Assembly (NCBI RefSeq): GCF_900167365.1
Contig: NZ_FUXL01000001.1
Span: forward strand, 1-64,000
DNA from: Consotaella salsifontis
GTDB taxonomy: Bacteria; Pseudomonadota; Alphaproteobacteria; Rhizobiales; Rhizobiaceae
DNA: 64,000 nt
Reading direction: 5' to 3'
Under the pieces are notes generated by a model. That model saw only the letters and a list, made by a program, of their open reading frames with translations. It ran no database searches and was not told the DNA's origin. Shown one piece after another: positions 25,496 to 36,900 of this stretch. Position numbers and translations under genes: made by a program. The stretch's first letter is position 1. Each line of letters begins with the position of its first letter.

Positions 25496-26337
25496 GCCCA
25501 TGCCTCGTCGCGTTCGAGAACCGGCAGCGGCTCGCGCGAGCCGCCGATTTCCGGCAGGCAGTTGAGCAGCCCACGCGTATAGGGATGCCTGGCCTCGTGG
25601 AGACGGTCGGCTGCGATCTCCTCGACAATGCGGCCGAGATACATCACCAGCACACGGTCGCAGAATGTCGACACCAGCTTCAGGTCATGGCTGATGAAGA
25701 TCAGCCCCATGCCGCGCTCGCGCACCAGGGCATCGAGAATCTTCAGGACTTCGAGCTGAACCGTGACGTCCAGGGCCGATGTCGGCTCGTCAGCGATCAG
25801 AAGGTCGGGGCGCGGGATCAGCATCATCGCGATCATCACCCGTTGGCCCATTCCGCCAGAGAGCTCATGCGGATAGGCCGAGAAAACCCGCTTGGGATCG
25901 CGGATCTGCACCTCCTCCAACATGGTCAGCGCCCGCCGCGTCGCCTCGCGCGAAGAGATGCGCTCATGCACCTTCAGCGCCTCGACGAGCTGCCGCCCGA
26001 CGCGCATCACCGGGTTCAGCGAGTATTTCGGGTCCTGCATGATCATGGCGATGCGTTGACCCCGCACGGCGCGCATCCGGCGCTCCGAGAGGGTCTGCAG
26101 CTCCATGCCTTCCAGTGCGAGGCGCTCGGCGGTCGCGCTGCCCGGCGAGCGGACGAGGCGCAGGATCGCCCGGCCCGTCATGGATTTGCCCGAGCCCGAT
26201 TCGCCGACGATGCCGACGCGCTCTCGGCCCACGGAGAAGGAGATGCCGCGCACCGCCTCGATGGCGCCTCTTCGTGTGGCGAAGCGCACCTTGAGGTCGC
26301 GCACGTCGAGAAGCGGCGTTGATGGGGAAGCACTCAT
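25492..26337 (-). CDS. dppD: Dipeptide/oligopeptide ABC transporter ATPase (DppD type)
   Basis: A 281-aa ABC ATPase pairing with DppF at the inner membrane. It shows Walker [17 protein letters not shown], the Q-loop [12 protein letters not shown], the signature [15 protein letters not shown], Walker [15 protein letters not shown] and the switch His in [10 protein letters not shown]. The LSGGM form is common in DppD. The C-terminal [16 protein letters not shown] is the oligopeptide-transporter box. Four-base overlaps with dppC upstream and dppF downstream show translational coupling. Confidence 0.9.
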   Translation of the reverse strand: MSASPSTPLLDVRDLKVRFATRRGAIEAVRGISFSVGRERVGIVGESGSGKSMTGRAILRLVRSPGSATAERLALEGMELQTLSERRMRAVRGQRIAMIMQDPKYSLNPVMRVGRQLVEALKVHERISSREATRRALTMLEEVQIRDPKRVFSAYPHELSGGMGQRVMIAMMLIPRPDLLIADEPTSALDVTVQLEVLKILDALVRERGMGLIFISHDLKLVSTFCDRVLVMYLGRIVEEIAADRLHEARHPYTRGLLNCLPEIGGSREPLPVLERDEAWA

Positions 26338-27259
26338 TGCCGGTTGCCTCGCGGATCGAGCACGTCGCGCAGTCCGTCACCCAGGAGGTTGAAGCCGAGG
26401 CTGACCGTCAGGATGGCGAGGCCGGGGATCGTGGCGACCCACCAGTGGCTGAGGAGATACTGCCGGCCGGTGGAGATCATCGCGCCCCATTCGGCCAGCG
26501 GCGGCTGAGCGCCGAGCCCGAGAAAGCCGAGACCGGCAGCCGTCAGGATGATACCCGCCATGTCGAGTGTCACACGGATGATGAGCGATGAGACGCACAT
26601 CGGCATGATATGCCCGATGATGATGCGCAGCGTGCTCGCCCCTTGCAGCCGCGCCGCGGCGATGTAGTCAGAGCGCCGCACCGTCAGCGTTTCCGCTCGG
26701 GCGACGCGCGCATAGGGCGGCCAGGCGGTGAGTGCGATCGCCAACACCGCGTTGACGATGCCGGGGCCGAGAGCCGCGACGAAGGCAAGCGCCAGGATGA
26801 GGCGCGGAAACGCCAGGAAGATATCGGTGAGACGCATCAGCAGCCGGTCTGTCCAGCCGCCGATGGTGCCCGCAACGGCGCCGATGATCAGACCGAAGAC
26901 CGGCGCCGTGACCGCCACCAGCCCGACGATGTAGAGCGTTACCCGCGCGCCAAAGACGATGCGGCTCCAGATATCGCGGCCGAGCTCGTCGGTGCCGAGA
27001 AGGTGGCCCTGCCAGCCCGGTGGCTGGAGACGATCGCCGAGGTGCTGGATGTTGGGATTAGCGGTCGCTAGCCACGGCGCGAAGATCGCCATCAGGATCA
27101 GGGCGATGATGATGGCGAGACCGACCATGGCGAGGAAGTTGCCGGAAAGGTCCGCCCAGGCGTTCCAGATGCTGATGCAGCGGGCGTGGAAGCGCGAGGT
27201 GGGTGTGTCTGTCTTGAGCCACGCCCCGAGGCCACCCTTTGACGTGTTTTCGACGGTCG

Positions 27260-27263
<4 letters not shown>
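26334..27263 (-). CDS. dppC: Dipeptide ABC transporter permease (DppC type)
   Basis: A 309-aa inner-membrane permease with an N-terminal cytoplasmic stretch, a first helix (VGLAIIIALILMAIFAPWLA) and the conserved HLLGTDELGRDIWSRIVFGA. The ATPase-contact loop is YIAAARLQGASTLRIIIGHI, and AQPPLAEWGAMIS lies near the end. These are DppC/OppC hallmarks. The ATG at 27263 overlaps the dppB stop as ATGA; the open frame extends further upstream only because it reads through dppB. Confidence 0.9.
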
Positions 27264-28357
<1,094 letters not shown>

Positions 28358-28480
28358 GCGCGAAGCTCCTCGGTGCGCGCGTTATGCAAGCCAAACCCGT
28401 ATCGTCGGACGCCTGGACCGAAGCCAGGCGCGCGGCGCCGAAGACAAGTTATCACAATCATGAACCGTGCCGCGGGTGGC

Positions 28481-28505
28481 GCGGCCGGCGGAAAACGCCG
28501 GCCGC
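28481..28505 (-). promoter_or_regulatory. Strong hairpin between dppA and dppB
   Basis: GCGGCCGGCG (28481-28490) pairs perfectly with CGCCGGCCGC (28496-28505) around a 5-nt loop, starting ten bases past the dppA stop on the transcribed strand. No T-run follows. In many ABC importers such a structure after the binding-protein gene protects its mRNA or limits read-through, so that the binding protein outnumbers the permease. That role is inferred. Confidence 0.55.
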
Positions 28506-28515
28506 ATTCCTCTCG

Positions 28516-30138
28516 TTACTGGGCGCTCTTTGTCACCGGCCAATAGAAGGCCGAACTGACCGCGCCGCCCATGCTGAAGTTTTCCACGCCCTTGGCCGCG
28601 CCGTCCTGCTCCTGAATCTGGAACATGTAGGCGAAGGGCGACTTCTCCATGTTGATCTTCTGGATGTCGGCGTACATCTGCTTGCGCTTGTCGGTGTCCT
28701 TCTCGACCACCGCCGCCTCGACCATCGGCGTGGTCTCCGTCGCCGGATAGGCGATGCGCCAGGAGAGATTGCCCGTCAGCTGCGCCTCTTCCGAGTTGTC
28801 GGGGTTGGCGGCGAAGACGGAAGCATTGGTGTTCGGATCCGGATAGTCCGGACCCCAGACCTCCAAGGTCAGCTGCGTCTTCCGGGCGCGGTAGGCGGAA
28901 AGGACTTCCGAACCTGTGGCAGTGCGGATGTTCGCCTTGATTCCCGCCTGACCCAGTGTCGCCTGAAGTGCCTGGGCGATATCGGTACGGATCTTCTCGT
29001 TGCGCACCAGCAGCTCGACCTCGAAGCCGTCAGGGTAGCCGGCTTCCTTCAGAAGCTCCTTCGCCTTCTCAACGTCGAGCTTGTAGGGTTCGGCATCGAT
29101 GGCGCCGAGAAAGCCCTTGGGCAGCAGGGTCTGATGGACCGCGACCTGTCCCTTGACGATGGTGTCGGCCATGCCCTGGTAATCGATCAGGTACTTGATG
29201 GCCTCAACCACCTTTTCGTTCTTCAGCGGCTCATAGACCTGGGTGGCGGCGAGGTAATAGATGCGGCCGCGCTGCTCGGTCAGGACCTTGAGCTGATCGT
29301 TGCTCTCGATCGCGGAGACATCCTCCGGCGTCAGGTTGCGGGCGATGTCGATATCGCCCTTTTCCAGGAGCAGACGCTGGGTCGCGGGTTCGGCGACATG
29401 GCGCACGTAGACCCGCTTCATGGCGAGGTCGCCCTTCCAGTTCGGATTGGCGTCCAGCAAGACCGACTCGTTAGGCTTCCAGCCCTTCAGCATGTAGGGG
29501 CCGGAGCCGGCGGAATGGGTGGCGAGCCAGCCATTGGCCATATCGCCATTTTCCTCATGCTCCATCGCGGCCTTTTCATCGACGATGGAGCCGACCTCGG
29601 CCGTCAGCGCATTGTAGAAGAAAGACGGCGCATAGGGCTTGTCGGTGACGATCTTCACCGCGTCGTCGCCCGCTACCGTGACGGCGGTGTCGATGTTGTC
29701 CTTGGTCAGGCCGAACTGGGTGATGATGAAGGAGGGCGTCTTGTCGAGCTTCACCACGCGGCGCAGCGACCAGACGACGTCTTCCGGCCGCACCGGGTTT
29801 CCGGACGCGAATTTCAGGCTGGTGTCGATCTTGAAGGTGTAGGTCACGCCGTCGTCGGCGACGCTCCACTCCTTGGCAACGCCCGGCGCGAGCTCCAGCG
29901 TCTTCGGGTCCAGGCCGATCAGCTTCTGGTACATGTTGTTGATGCCGTCCTGGCCGGCCCATTCGAAGCTCTGCGCAGGATCGAAGGTCTTGATGTCGTC
30001 GATGGAGTTGGCGATGACCAGCGTGTCCGCCGGCGTCTCGGCAAGGGCCGGAGCGGCAAGGCCGGCAAAGGCCACGAGGGCGGCGCCGGCAAGAAGTCCT
30101 CGGGAGTGGGCGGCGAGACGTGAAAGCGGTGAACTCAC
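28516..30138 (-). CDS. dppA: Dipeptide/oligopeptide-binding periplasmic protein
   Basis: The 540-aa solute-binding component (SBP family 5) of the peptide importer. The signal peptide runs to ALA before ETPADTLV. The mature part shows SLKFASGNPVRPEDVVWSLR and YYLAATQVYEPLKNEKVVEA, the typical SBP_bac_5 blocks. The start is taken as the GTG at 30138 with GAAAGG nine bases upstream, which puts the signal peptide at the N-terminus. Longer readings from ATGs at 30195 or 30255 add a basic, atypical leader. Ligand is inferred from the operon as di- or oligopeptides. Confidence 0.86.
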   Translation of the reverse strand: MSSPLSRLAAHSRGLLAGAALVAFAGLAAPALAETPADTLVIANSIDDIKTFDPAQSFEWAGQDGINNMYQKLIGLDPKTLELAPGVAKEWSVADDGVTYTFKIDTSLKFASGNPVRPEDVVWSLRRVVKLDKTPSFIITQFGLTKDNIDTAVTVAGDDAVKIVTDKPYAPSFFYNALTAEVGSIVDEKAAMEHEENGDMANGWLATHSAGSGPYMLKGWKPNESVLLDANPNWKGDLAMKRVYVRHVAEPATQRLLLEKGDIDIARNLTPEDVSAIESNDQLKVLTEQRGRIYYLAATQVYEPLKNEKVVEAIKYLIDYQGMADTIVKGQVAVHQTLLPKGFLGAIDAEPYKLDVEKAKELLKEAGYPDGFEVELLVRNEKIRTDIAQALQATLGQAGIKANIRTATGSEVLSAYRARKTQLTLEVWGPDYPDPNTNASVFAANPDNSEEAQLTGNLSWRIAYPATETTPMVEAAVVEKDTDKRKQMYADIQKINMEKSPFAYMFQIQEQDGAAKGVENFSMGGAVSSAFYWPVTKSAQ

Positions 30139-30289
30139 GGATGCGGGCCTTTCCAGCAAGAGCGGACGATGTTTGAGGCGGCGTGGGGCGCGCATGGCGC
30201 GCCAACGCCGAACGTTGCGAATGGACAGGCTATTGGACGCGCCAACGCATGGCAAGGAAATCTGCCCTTAAAATCGGCGTGCCCGAACA

Positions 30290-30304
30290 TTTTGCAGTGC
30301 AAAA
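30290..30304. promoter_or_regulatory. Perfect palindrome upstream of dppA
   Basis: TTTTGCA-G-TGCAAAA is a perfect 7+1+7 inverted repeat in the 185-bp gap between lutC (stop at 30324) and dppA (start at 30138). Both are minus strand, so it lies upstream of dppA and just after lutC. Symmetry and location fit a repressor operator for the peptide operon. The regulator is not in the window. Confidence 0.5.
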
Positions 30305-30323
30305 GACGCCTGGAAAATAAGGC

Positions 30324-30998
30324 TCAGCCGATCAGGAAAACGACGAGCTCTCGCGGGCCATGGGCGCCGATGAGCAAGGTCTGCTCAATGTCGGCCGATC
30401 GCGACGGACCGGTGATGAGGTTGACGCTGCGCGGCATCGCGCCCTCGCCGTAGTGCATTCTCAGTCGCTGCCAGAATGGCTCCATCGCCCCTTCCACGTC
30501 GTCGGCGGACAGGGCCACCAGATGGTTGTCGGGCAGATAGTTGAGGCTGTTGGGATTGTCCGGGCCGGAGAGGACGACCAGCGTTCCGCTTTCGGCGATG
30601 GCGCCCTCCGCATGGGAGAGCCCGGTGAGGTCACTACCGTCGCTCGCGCCATTACGGATGGAGAGCGCGGTTGTCTCGAAAGGGGCAGCGGCGAGACGAG
30701 GATCGCCGGACATGATGACTTCCGCCGGCAGGTTCGCCGCGCGCAGCCAGTCGGCGACGGCGCCCGGCAGCGCGTCATAGGTCGCGATGCGCTGAACCCG
30801 CGCGCCGGCACGGCCGGCCATCTCCGTGAACAGCGCGACGCGCCCCTCCCGGTCGATCTGGCCGCGCGCCGGCACGATGCCTTTCGGATGTTCCGCCAGC
30901 CGCGCCGCGACGGCCTTGCGACGCTCGGCCTGGCTGACGCCGCCGGCAGCGGCTTGGCGGATGCGGGCGAGCATCGTCTCGCGTGGGGAGGTCGCCAT
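30324..30998 (-). CDS. lutC: Lactate utilisation protein C (LUD domain)
   Basis: A 224-aa LutC/YkgG-type LUD-domain protein, third subunit of the LutABC L-lactate oxidase system. The C-terminal part has the family blocks GAIAESGTLVVLSGPDNPNS, YLPDNHLVALSADDVEGAM and INLITGPSRSADIEQTLLIG-like sequence ending GAHGPRELVVFLIG. It starts 3 bp after lutB. It is the last gene of the operon lutA-macro-lutB-lutC. Confidence 0.9.
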   Translation of the reverse strand: MATSPRETMLARIRQAAAGGVSQAERRKAVAARLAEHPKGIVPARGQIDREGRVALFTEMAGRAGARVQRIATYDALPGAVADWLRAANLPAEVIMSGDPRLAAAPFETTALSIRNGASDGSDLTGLSHAEGAIAESGTLVVLSGPDNPNSLNYLPDNHLVALSADDVEGAMEPFWQRLRMHYGEGAMPRSVNLITGPSRSADIEQTLLIGAHGPRELVVFLIG

Positions 30999-31001
30999 GG
31001 A

Positions 31002-32438
31002 TTATGCCTTCGCCTTGCCTGCGGCGCTTCGGCGCTCGGCCCATTGCTGCATGAAGGTTTTGCCCTCCGGCGCGGGCAGGTCGCGTCCCTTCGTCCAGCC
31101 GCCCGCGAGGGGCAGGGACGAGAACCGCTGTTTCTTCCCGGCCATGCGGGAGAGCAGGGGAGCAACCAGCGACGTTCCCCAGCGGTAGAGCGCGGGCCGG
31201 CGCGCCGCGAAGGCCCACAAGCCGAGCCCCCAGCGCATCGGCGCCGGCTGGAGATGGCGCTCGAACTCGCGTTCGCGCCAATGCCGCATCAGCTTTGGCA
31301 GCGGGATGCGCACCGGGCACACCTCCTCGCACCGCCCGCAGAAGGTGGAGGCGTTGGGAAGATGCGCGGCATCCTCGACGCCGATGAGCGAGGGCGTCAG
31401 AACCGCCCCGATCGGACCGGGATAAACCCATCCATAGGCGTGGCCGCCGATCGTCTGATAGACGGGGCAGTGGTTCATGCATGCGCCGCAGCGGATGCAG
31501 CGCAGCGCCTCCTCGAATTCGGTGCCGAGCATGGCCGAGCGCCCGTTGTCGAGAAGGACGACGTGGAATTCCTCCGGCCCGTCGAGATCCTCGGCGCGTT
31601 TCGGCCCGGTGACGACGGTGGTGTAGACCGACATGTCCTGGCCGGTCGCCGAGCGCGCGAGAACGCGTAGGAGCTGCGAGGCGTCCTCCAGCGTCGGCAC
31701 GATCTTCTCGATCGAGGCGATGACGACGTGGCACTTGCCGAGAAGCTGGGTGAGGTCGGCGTTGCCCTCGTTCGTGACGATCACCGCCGAGCCGGTTTCT
31801 GCGACCAGGAAGTTCGCCCCCGTTATCCCCATGTCCGCTTCGCCATAGCGCCGGCGCAGAACCTGCCGTGCCTCGGCCAGGAGCGAGCGGGGATCGCTCA
31901 AATCGCGTTGCGGATCGAGATCGGCATGGGCGCGGCGGAAATCCGCCTCGACCTGATCGCGGTTGACGTGGATCGCCGGGGCGATGATGTGGCTCGGATG
32001 CTCATGCCGGAGCTGGATGATGTATTCGCCAAGGTCGGTCTCGACCGGCTGGATGCCGTTCTGTTCAAGGAAATCGTTGAGCTCGATCTCCTCCGAGATC
32101 ATCGACTTGGACTTGGTGACGGACTTGGCGCCACGCTTCCGCGCCAAGTCGAGGACGATCGCGCGGGCCGCCTCGGCGTCGGCCGCCCAGTGAACGGTGC
32201 CTCCGGCCGCCTCGACCTTTTCGGCGAAGGCTTCGAGATAAAGGTCGAGATGCTTCAGCGCGTGGTTCTTGATCTCCACCGCCTTGTCGCGCAGCGCCTC
32301 GAATTCCGGCAGGGCGTCGGCCGCCGCGCGGCGCTTGTCGATGAAGCCGAGCGGCACCTTGGCGAGCGCGCGCTGAAGCGGCGCGTCGGCCAGCGCCCGC
32401 GCCGAGTTTTCCTTGAAGGACGGTGAGGTCAGGTGCAT
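31002..32438 (-). CDS. lutB: Lactate utilisation iron-sulfur protein B
   Basis: A 478-aa LutB/YkgF protein carrying an N-terminal LUD domain (KSKSMISEEIELNDFLEQNG, ETDLGEYIIQLRHEHPSHI). It has two 4Fe-4S clusters, seen as CIRCGACMNHCPVYQ and CGRCEEVCPVRIPLP. With LutA and LutC it forms the cytoplasmic L-lactate-oxidising complex. A 41-bp gap separates it from the macro-domain gene upstream. Confidence 0.92.
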   Translation of the reverse strand: MHLTSPSFKENSARALADAPLQRALAKVPLGFIDKRRAAADALPEFEALRDKAVEIKNHALKHLDLYLEAFAEKVEAAGGTVHWAADAEAARAIVLDLARKRGAKSVTKSKSMISEEIELNDFLEQNGIQPVETDLGEYIIQLRHEHPSHIIAPAIHVNRDQVEADFRRAHADLDPQRDLSDPRSLLAEARQVLRRRYGEADMGITGANFLVAETGSAVIVTNEGNADLTQLLGKCHVVIASIEKIVPTLEDASQLLRVLARSATGQDMSVYTTVVTGPKRAEDLDGPEEFHVVLLDNGRSAMLGTEFEEALRCIRCGACMNHCPVYQTIGGHAYGWVYPGPIGAVLTPSLIGVEDAAHLPNASTFCGRCEEVCPVRIPLPKLMRHWREREFERHLQPAPMRWGLGLWAFAARRPALYRWGTSLVAPLLSRMAGKKQRFSSLPLAGGWTKGRDLPAPEGKTFMQQWAERRSAAGKAKA

Positions 32439-32479
32439 GGCGGATCAGAGGCGATGCTTATCGAGGCTGAGGGCGGACT

Positions 32480-33016
32480 TCATCGTTCGGCGGCCCGCGT
32501 CAGGGCCTCGCCGTAGATGGCCGCGTCGCTCTCGGAAAAGCAGCACAGGATGATCCTGGAAAAGTCGCCGCTCTCCGCCGCCGCGAGTGCCGCCGCAGCG
32601 GCGATGGCCGCGGCCCGGTCCTTCGGAAAGCGATAGACGCCGGTGGAGATAGCGGGAAAGGCGATGGAGTGAACGTCGTTCTCCCGCGCCCTGGCGAAGG
32701 AATTGCGGTAGGCGCTTTCCAGCAGCGCCTCTTCTCCGTGCTTGCCGCCGTGCCAGACCGGCCCCACCGCATGGATCACATGGGCTGCAGGCAGGTCGTA
32801 ACCCTGGGTAATCTTGGCGTCGCCCGTCGGGCAGCCGTGGAGCGTCTGGCATTCGGCCCGAAGGCCCGGTCCCGCGGCGCGGTGGATGGCGCCATCGACG
32901 CCGCCTCCGCCAAGAAGGCTCTCATTGGCGGCGTTGACGATGGCGTCCACCGCCAGCGTCGTGATGTCGCCCGTCATCACCTCGATCGTCGTGTCGTGCC
33001 AGGAGAGCGTCGTCAT
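32480..33016 (-). CDS. Macro-domain protein (YmdB-like ADP-ribose deacetylase)
   Basis: A 178-aa stand-alone macro domain. The ligand-binding motifs GDIT (16-19), IVNAAN (26-31) and [10 protein letters not shown] (36-45) are intact. [29 protein letters not shown] and [12 protein letters not shown] follow as in E. coli YmdB, which hydrolyses O-acetyl-ADP-ribose and ADP-ribosyl groups. Its ATG overlaps the lutA stop by 4 bp and lutB follows 41 bp later. It is thus embedded in the lactate operon, which is not a standard place for this gene. Confidence 0.9.
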   Translation of the reverse strand: MTTLSWHDTTIEVMTGDITTLAVDAIVNAANESLLGGGGVDGAIHRAAGPGLRAECQTLHGCPTGDAKITQGYDLPAAHVIHAVGPVWHGGKHGEEALLESAYRNSFARARENDVHSIAFPAISTGVYRFPKDRAAAIAAAAALAAAESGDFSRIILCCFSESDAAIYGEALTRAAER

Positions 33017-33813
33017 GACTTTCCTCCGATGGGGGGTGTGTCGACCATGCCGGCCAGTACCTCAGCAACATGGCGCACTTCGATGTCGACGCCATCCCGT
33101 TTGAGCTTGCCGTCGATGTTCATCAGGCAGCCGAGATCGCCCGAAAGAAGCATGCGCGCGCCCGTTGCCTTCGCATTTGCCGCCTTCTTGGCCACCATTG
33201 CGTTGGAGATATCCGGATATTTGACGCAGAACGTTCCGCCAAAGCCGCAGCACACTTCGGTCTCCGGCATCTCGGTGAGCGTCACGCCCTCGACGGAGGA
33301 GAGCAGCCTGCGCGGAGCCGCCCTGATGCCGAGGCCTCGCAGGCTGGAACAGGAATCGTGATAGGTCACGTTCGCCTCGACCCGCGCCTCCAGATGGGTG
33401 ACGCGGCAGATGTCGGCGAGAAAGCTCGTCAGCTCGAAGACCTTGGCCGAGAACGTTACAGCGCGCGCTGCGTAGGCCGGATCGTCCTCGAGCAGGGAGG
33501 GGTAATCGTTGCGCATGGTCGCGGCGCAGGAGCCGGAAGGCGCAACGACGTAATCGTAATTTTCAAAGACGTCGATGACCTGGCGCGCAAGCGCGGCGGC
33601 GTCAGATCGGTCGCCGGAGTTGAGGGCCGGCTGGCCGCAGCAGGTCTGCGCCTCGGGCACCTCGACGACGCAGCCCGCATCCTCCAGCAGCTTCACCGTG
33701 GCAAAACCGACGCTGGGGCGGAAGAGATCGACGAGGCAGGTAACGAAGAGGCCGACGCGAAGTCGCGCCGTCATCCGCTCTCGATCCCCTGCCTCAGGTC
33801 CATCGATCGCCAT
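33013..33813 (-). CDS. lutA: Lactate utilisation iron-sulfur protein A (CCG domains)
   Basis: A 266-aa LutA/YkgE protein with two cysteine-rich CCG domains: [14 protein letters not shown] in the first half and [18 protein letters not shown] in the second. They resemble heterodisulfide reductase subunit B and glycolate oxidase GlcF. The block [20 protein letters not shown] starts the fold. The first ATG is at 33813; an internal ATG at 33774 ([10 protein letters not shown]) has GAGAG upstream and would give a more usual N-terminus. First gene of the lut operon. Confidence 0.9.
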   Translation of the reverse strand: MAIDGPEAGDRERMTARLRVGLFVTCLVDLFRPSVGFATVKLLEDAGCVVEVPEAQTCCGQPALNSGDRSDAAALARQVIDVFENYDYVVAPSGSCAATMRNDYPSLLEDDPAYAARAVTFSAKVFELTSFLADICRVTHLEARVEANVTYHDSCSSLRGLGIRAAPRRLLSSVEGVTLTEMPETEVCCGFGGTFCVKYPDISNAMVAKKAANAKATGARMLLSGDLGCLMNIDGKLKRDGVDIEVRHVAEVLAGMVDTPPIGGKS

Positions 33814-33919
33814 CGTGCCATTCCCTGTCGTATTGCCTGTTCGCCCCGTCGTGTCAGAGAATCGCCAGGGCGTCCAGGCAAAACATGGGTGACGCCGAGG
33901 TCAACGCGCGTTCGCCCGT

Positions 33920-36900
33920 CTATTCGGCCGGCGAGGGATGGGCGTCCGAGCTTTCCGTCCTTGCCTTGTCACGGCGAGTGATGCGGGAAATGACGAGGAA
34001 GAGAAGCGGCACGAAGAAGACGCCGAGCAGGGTCGCCGCGATCATGCCGCCCGCGACGCCGATGCCGATGGCGTTCTGCGCGGCCGAGCCGGCGCCGCGC
34101 GCCACCGCCAGCGGCAAGACGCCGAGAATGAAGGCGAGGGAGGTCATGACGATCGGGCGAAGGCGCAGGCGGGCTGCCTGAAGAACGGCCTCCACGGCGC
34201 TCTTGCCTTCCTCCTGAATCGCCTTGGCGAACTCGACGATGAGGATCGCGTTCTTCGCGGTGAGGCCGATGGTCGTCAGCAATCCGACCTTGAAGTAGAC
34301 GTCGTTGGACTGACCGAAGAGATAGGCGCCGAGAAGGGCGCCGAACACGCCCACCGGAACGGCAAGGATCACCGAGAACGGGATCGACCAGCTCTCGTAG
34401 AGCGCCGCAAGGCAGAGGAAGACCACGAGCAGGGAGATGGCGTAAAGCATGGTCGCCTGCGATCCCGCCAGCTTCTCCTGATAGGAAAGCCCGACCCAGG
34501 AAACCGAGTAGCCGCCGTCCATCTGCGAGACGAGCTCGGCCATCCTGTCCATCGCCTCGCCCGAGCTGGTGCCGGGGCCGGCGGCGCCGCTCATGGAGAT
34601 GGCCGGCGTGCCGTTGAAGCGGGCGAGGGATGGCGATGCCTCGACCCAGGACGAGCTGGCGAAGGCGGACAGCGGCACCATCTCGCCGCCGGAATTGCGG
34701 ATCGACCAGCGCTCGATGTCGCTCGGCTGCATTCGGAAAGGCGCGTCGGCCTGGACATAGACCGGCTTGATGTCGCCCTGGTAGACGAAATCGTTGACGT
34801 CCCGCCCGGAGAAGGCGATCGAGATCAGGTTGTTGATGTCGCTGATGGACACGCCCAACGCCCCGGCCTTCTCCTGGTCGATGTTGACCTTGAGCTGGCC
34901 CTCCAGCGTCTTCGTGTTGCCGCGCACGTTCTGGATCATCGGGTCGGCGTTGGCCGTCTCGGCCAGCGTGTTGCCCGCCGCCGTGAGGGCGTTGCGGCCC
35001 TGGTTGCCGGTATCCTCGAGATACATGGAAAAGCCGTTGGACTGCCCGAGACCCTGGACCGAGGGCGGCTGCAAGGCGAAGATCTGCGCGTCGCGGATCT
35101 TGTTGAAATGGGCCTGGGCGCGTGCGGCGACGGCCGCGGCGGAAAGGCGCGGATCGGTGCGCTGCGAAAAATCCTTGAGGCGGATGAAGCCCATCGCGGC
35201 ATTCTCGCCCGAGCCGCCGAAAGAGAAGCCGAGGTTCATGAAGACGCTCTGGACGGCATCCTTCTCCTCGTTGAGGTAATAGTCCTCGACCTGCTTGATC
35301 ACAGCTTCCGTGCGCGTCGCGTTGGCCCCGGCGGGTAGCGAGATCTGCGTCATCAGCACGCCCTGGTCCTCCTGCGGCAGGAACGAGGAGGGCAGTTGAG
35401 TGAAGGTCCAGTAGGCGGCGCCGATCAGCGCGGCGAAGAGGACGAGTATCCTGAGGGGCCGCTTCAAAATGCCGGCGACCGTAAAGACGTAGCCGTTGGT
35501 GACACGCGCGAAGCCGCGATCGAACCAGCCGAACAGGCGGGCGATGAAGCCGTGCGAGGGCTTCAGCATGAGCGCGCAGAGCGCCGGTGTCAGGATGATG
35601 GCGACAAGCACCGAAAGCAGCATCGCGCTCGCCACAGTTACCGAGAACTGGCGGTAGATCACGCCGACGGAACCGGAGAAAAAAGCCATCGGGATGAAGA
35701 CGGCGGTGAGCACCAGGGCGATGCCGACCAGCGCGCCGGTGATCTCGCCCATGGATTTCTCCGTCGCCTCCCGGGCGGAAAGCCCTTCCTCCGTCATGAT
35801 GCGCTCGACGTTCTCGACGACGACGATGGCGTCGTCCACCAGGAGGCCGATGGCCAGGACCATGGCGAACATGGTCAGCATGTTGATGGAAAAGCCGAGC
35901 GCCGCGAGAACGCCGAACGTGCCCATCAGGACCACGGGAACCGCGATCATCGGGATCAGCGTCGCCCTGATGTTCTGGAGAAAGAGCAGGAGCACGAAGA
36001 AGACGAGGACGATGGCCTCGATCAATGTCTCCACCACCTTCTCGATGGAGAGCTCGACGAACGGCGTCGTTTCGTAGGAATAGGCGATCTCCACGCCCTC
36101 CGGCAGGCTGCTGGAGAGCCTGTCGAGTTCGGCGTGGACGCCCTCGGCGGTGTCGACGGCGTTGGCCCCGCTGGCGAGCTGCACGCCGAAACCGGCGGCG
36201 GGCATTCCGTTGAAGGTCGATTTCTGTCCGTATCTTTCGAGCCCGACCTCGACGCGGGCAACGTCCTCCAGGCGCACGACCGAGCCGTCCGCCGTCGTCT
36301 TCAGGATAATTCGGCGGAACTCGTCGGGGGTCGACATCTGGGTCTGGGCGATGATGCTCGCCTTGAGCTGCTGACCCTGGATAACGGGCGAGGCGCCGAT
36401 GGAGCCCGCCGCCACCTGGACGTTCTGGACCGAAATGGCGGAGGTCACGTCGCTCGGCGTCAGCTGGTATTTGCGCATCGCCGAAGGGTCGAGCCAGATG
36501 CGCATGGCGAAGCCGCCGCCGAAGGCCTGCACCGATCCGACGCCGTTCACACGCTCGATGCGGTCCTCGATCTGACTCGTCATGATGTCGGAAAGCTGGG
36601 CCGAGGTGTAGCGGCCGTCGCGCGAGATGATGTTTCCGACCATCAGGATGCCGGACGGCGAGCGCGAGACGGTGACGCCGGCATCCTGGACGATGTCGGG
36701 CAGCTGCGACTGGACGCGCGACACCTTGTTCTGCACCTCGACCTGGGCAAGTTCCGGGTCGGTGCCGTTGGCGAAGGTCAGCGAGATCGAGGCCGAGCCG
36801 GTGGACGACGAGGACTCCATGTAGAGCAGCCCTTCGAGACCGGTCATCGCGCTCTCGATCTTCGTCGTCACGGAGTTCTCGACCGCCTCGGCCGTGGCGC

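Noticed and set aside
28384-30123. 579-codon plus-strand open frame antisense to dppA
   Set aside because: The minus-strand reading is a clear SBP family 5 protein; the plus-strand product has no recognisable domain.
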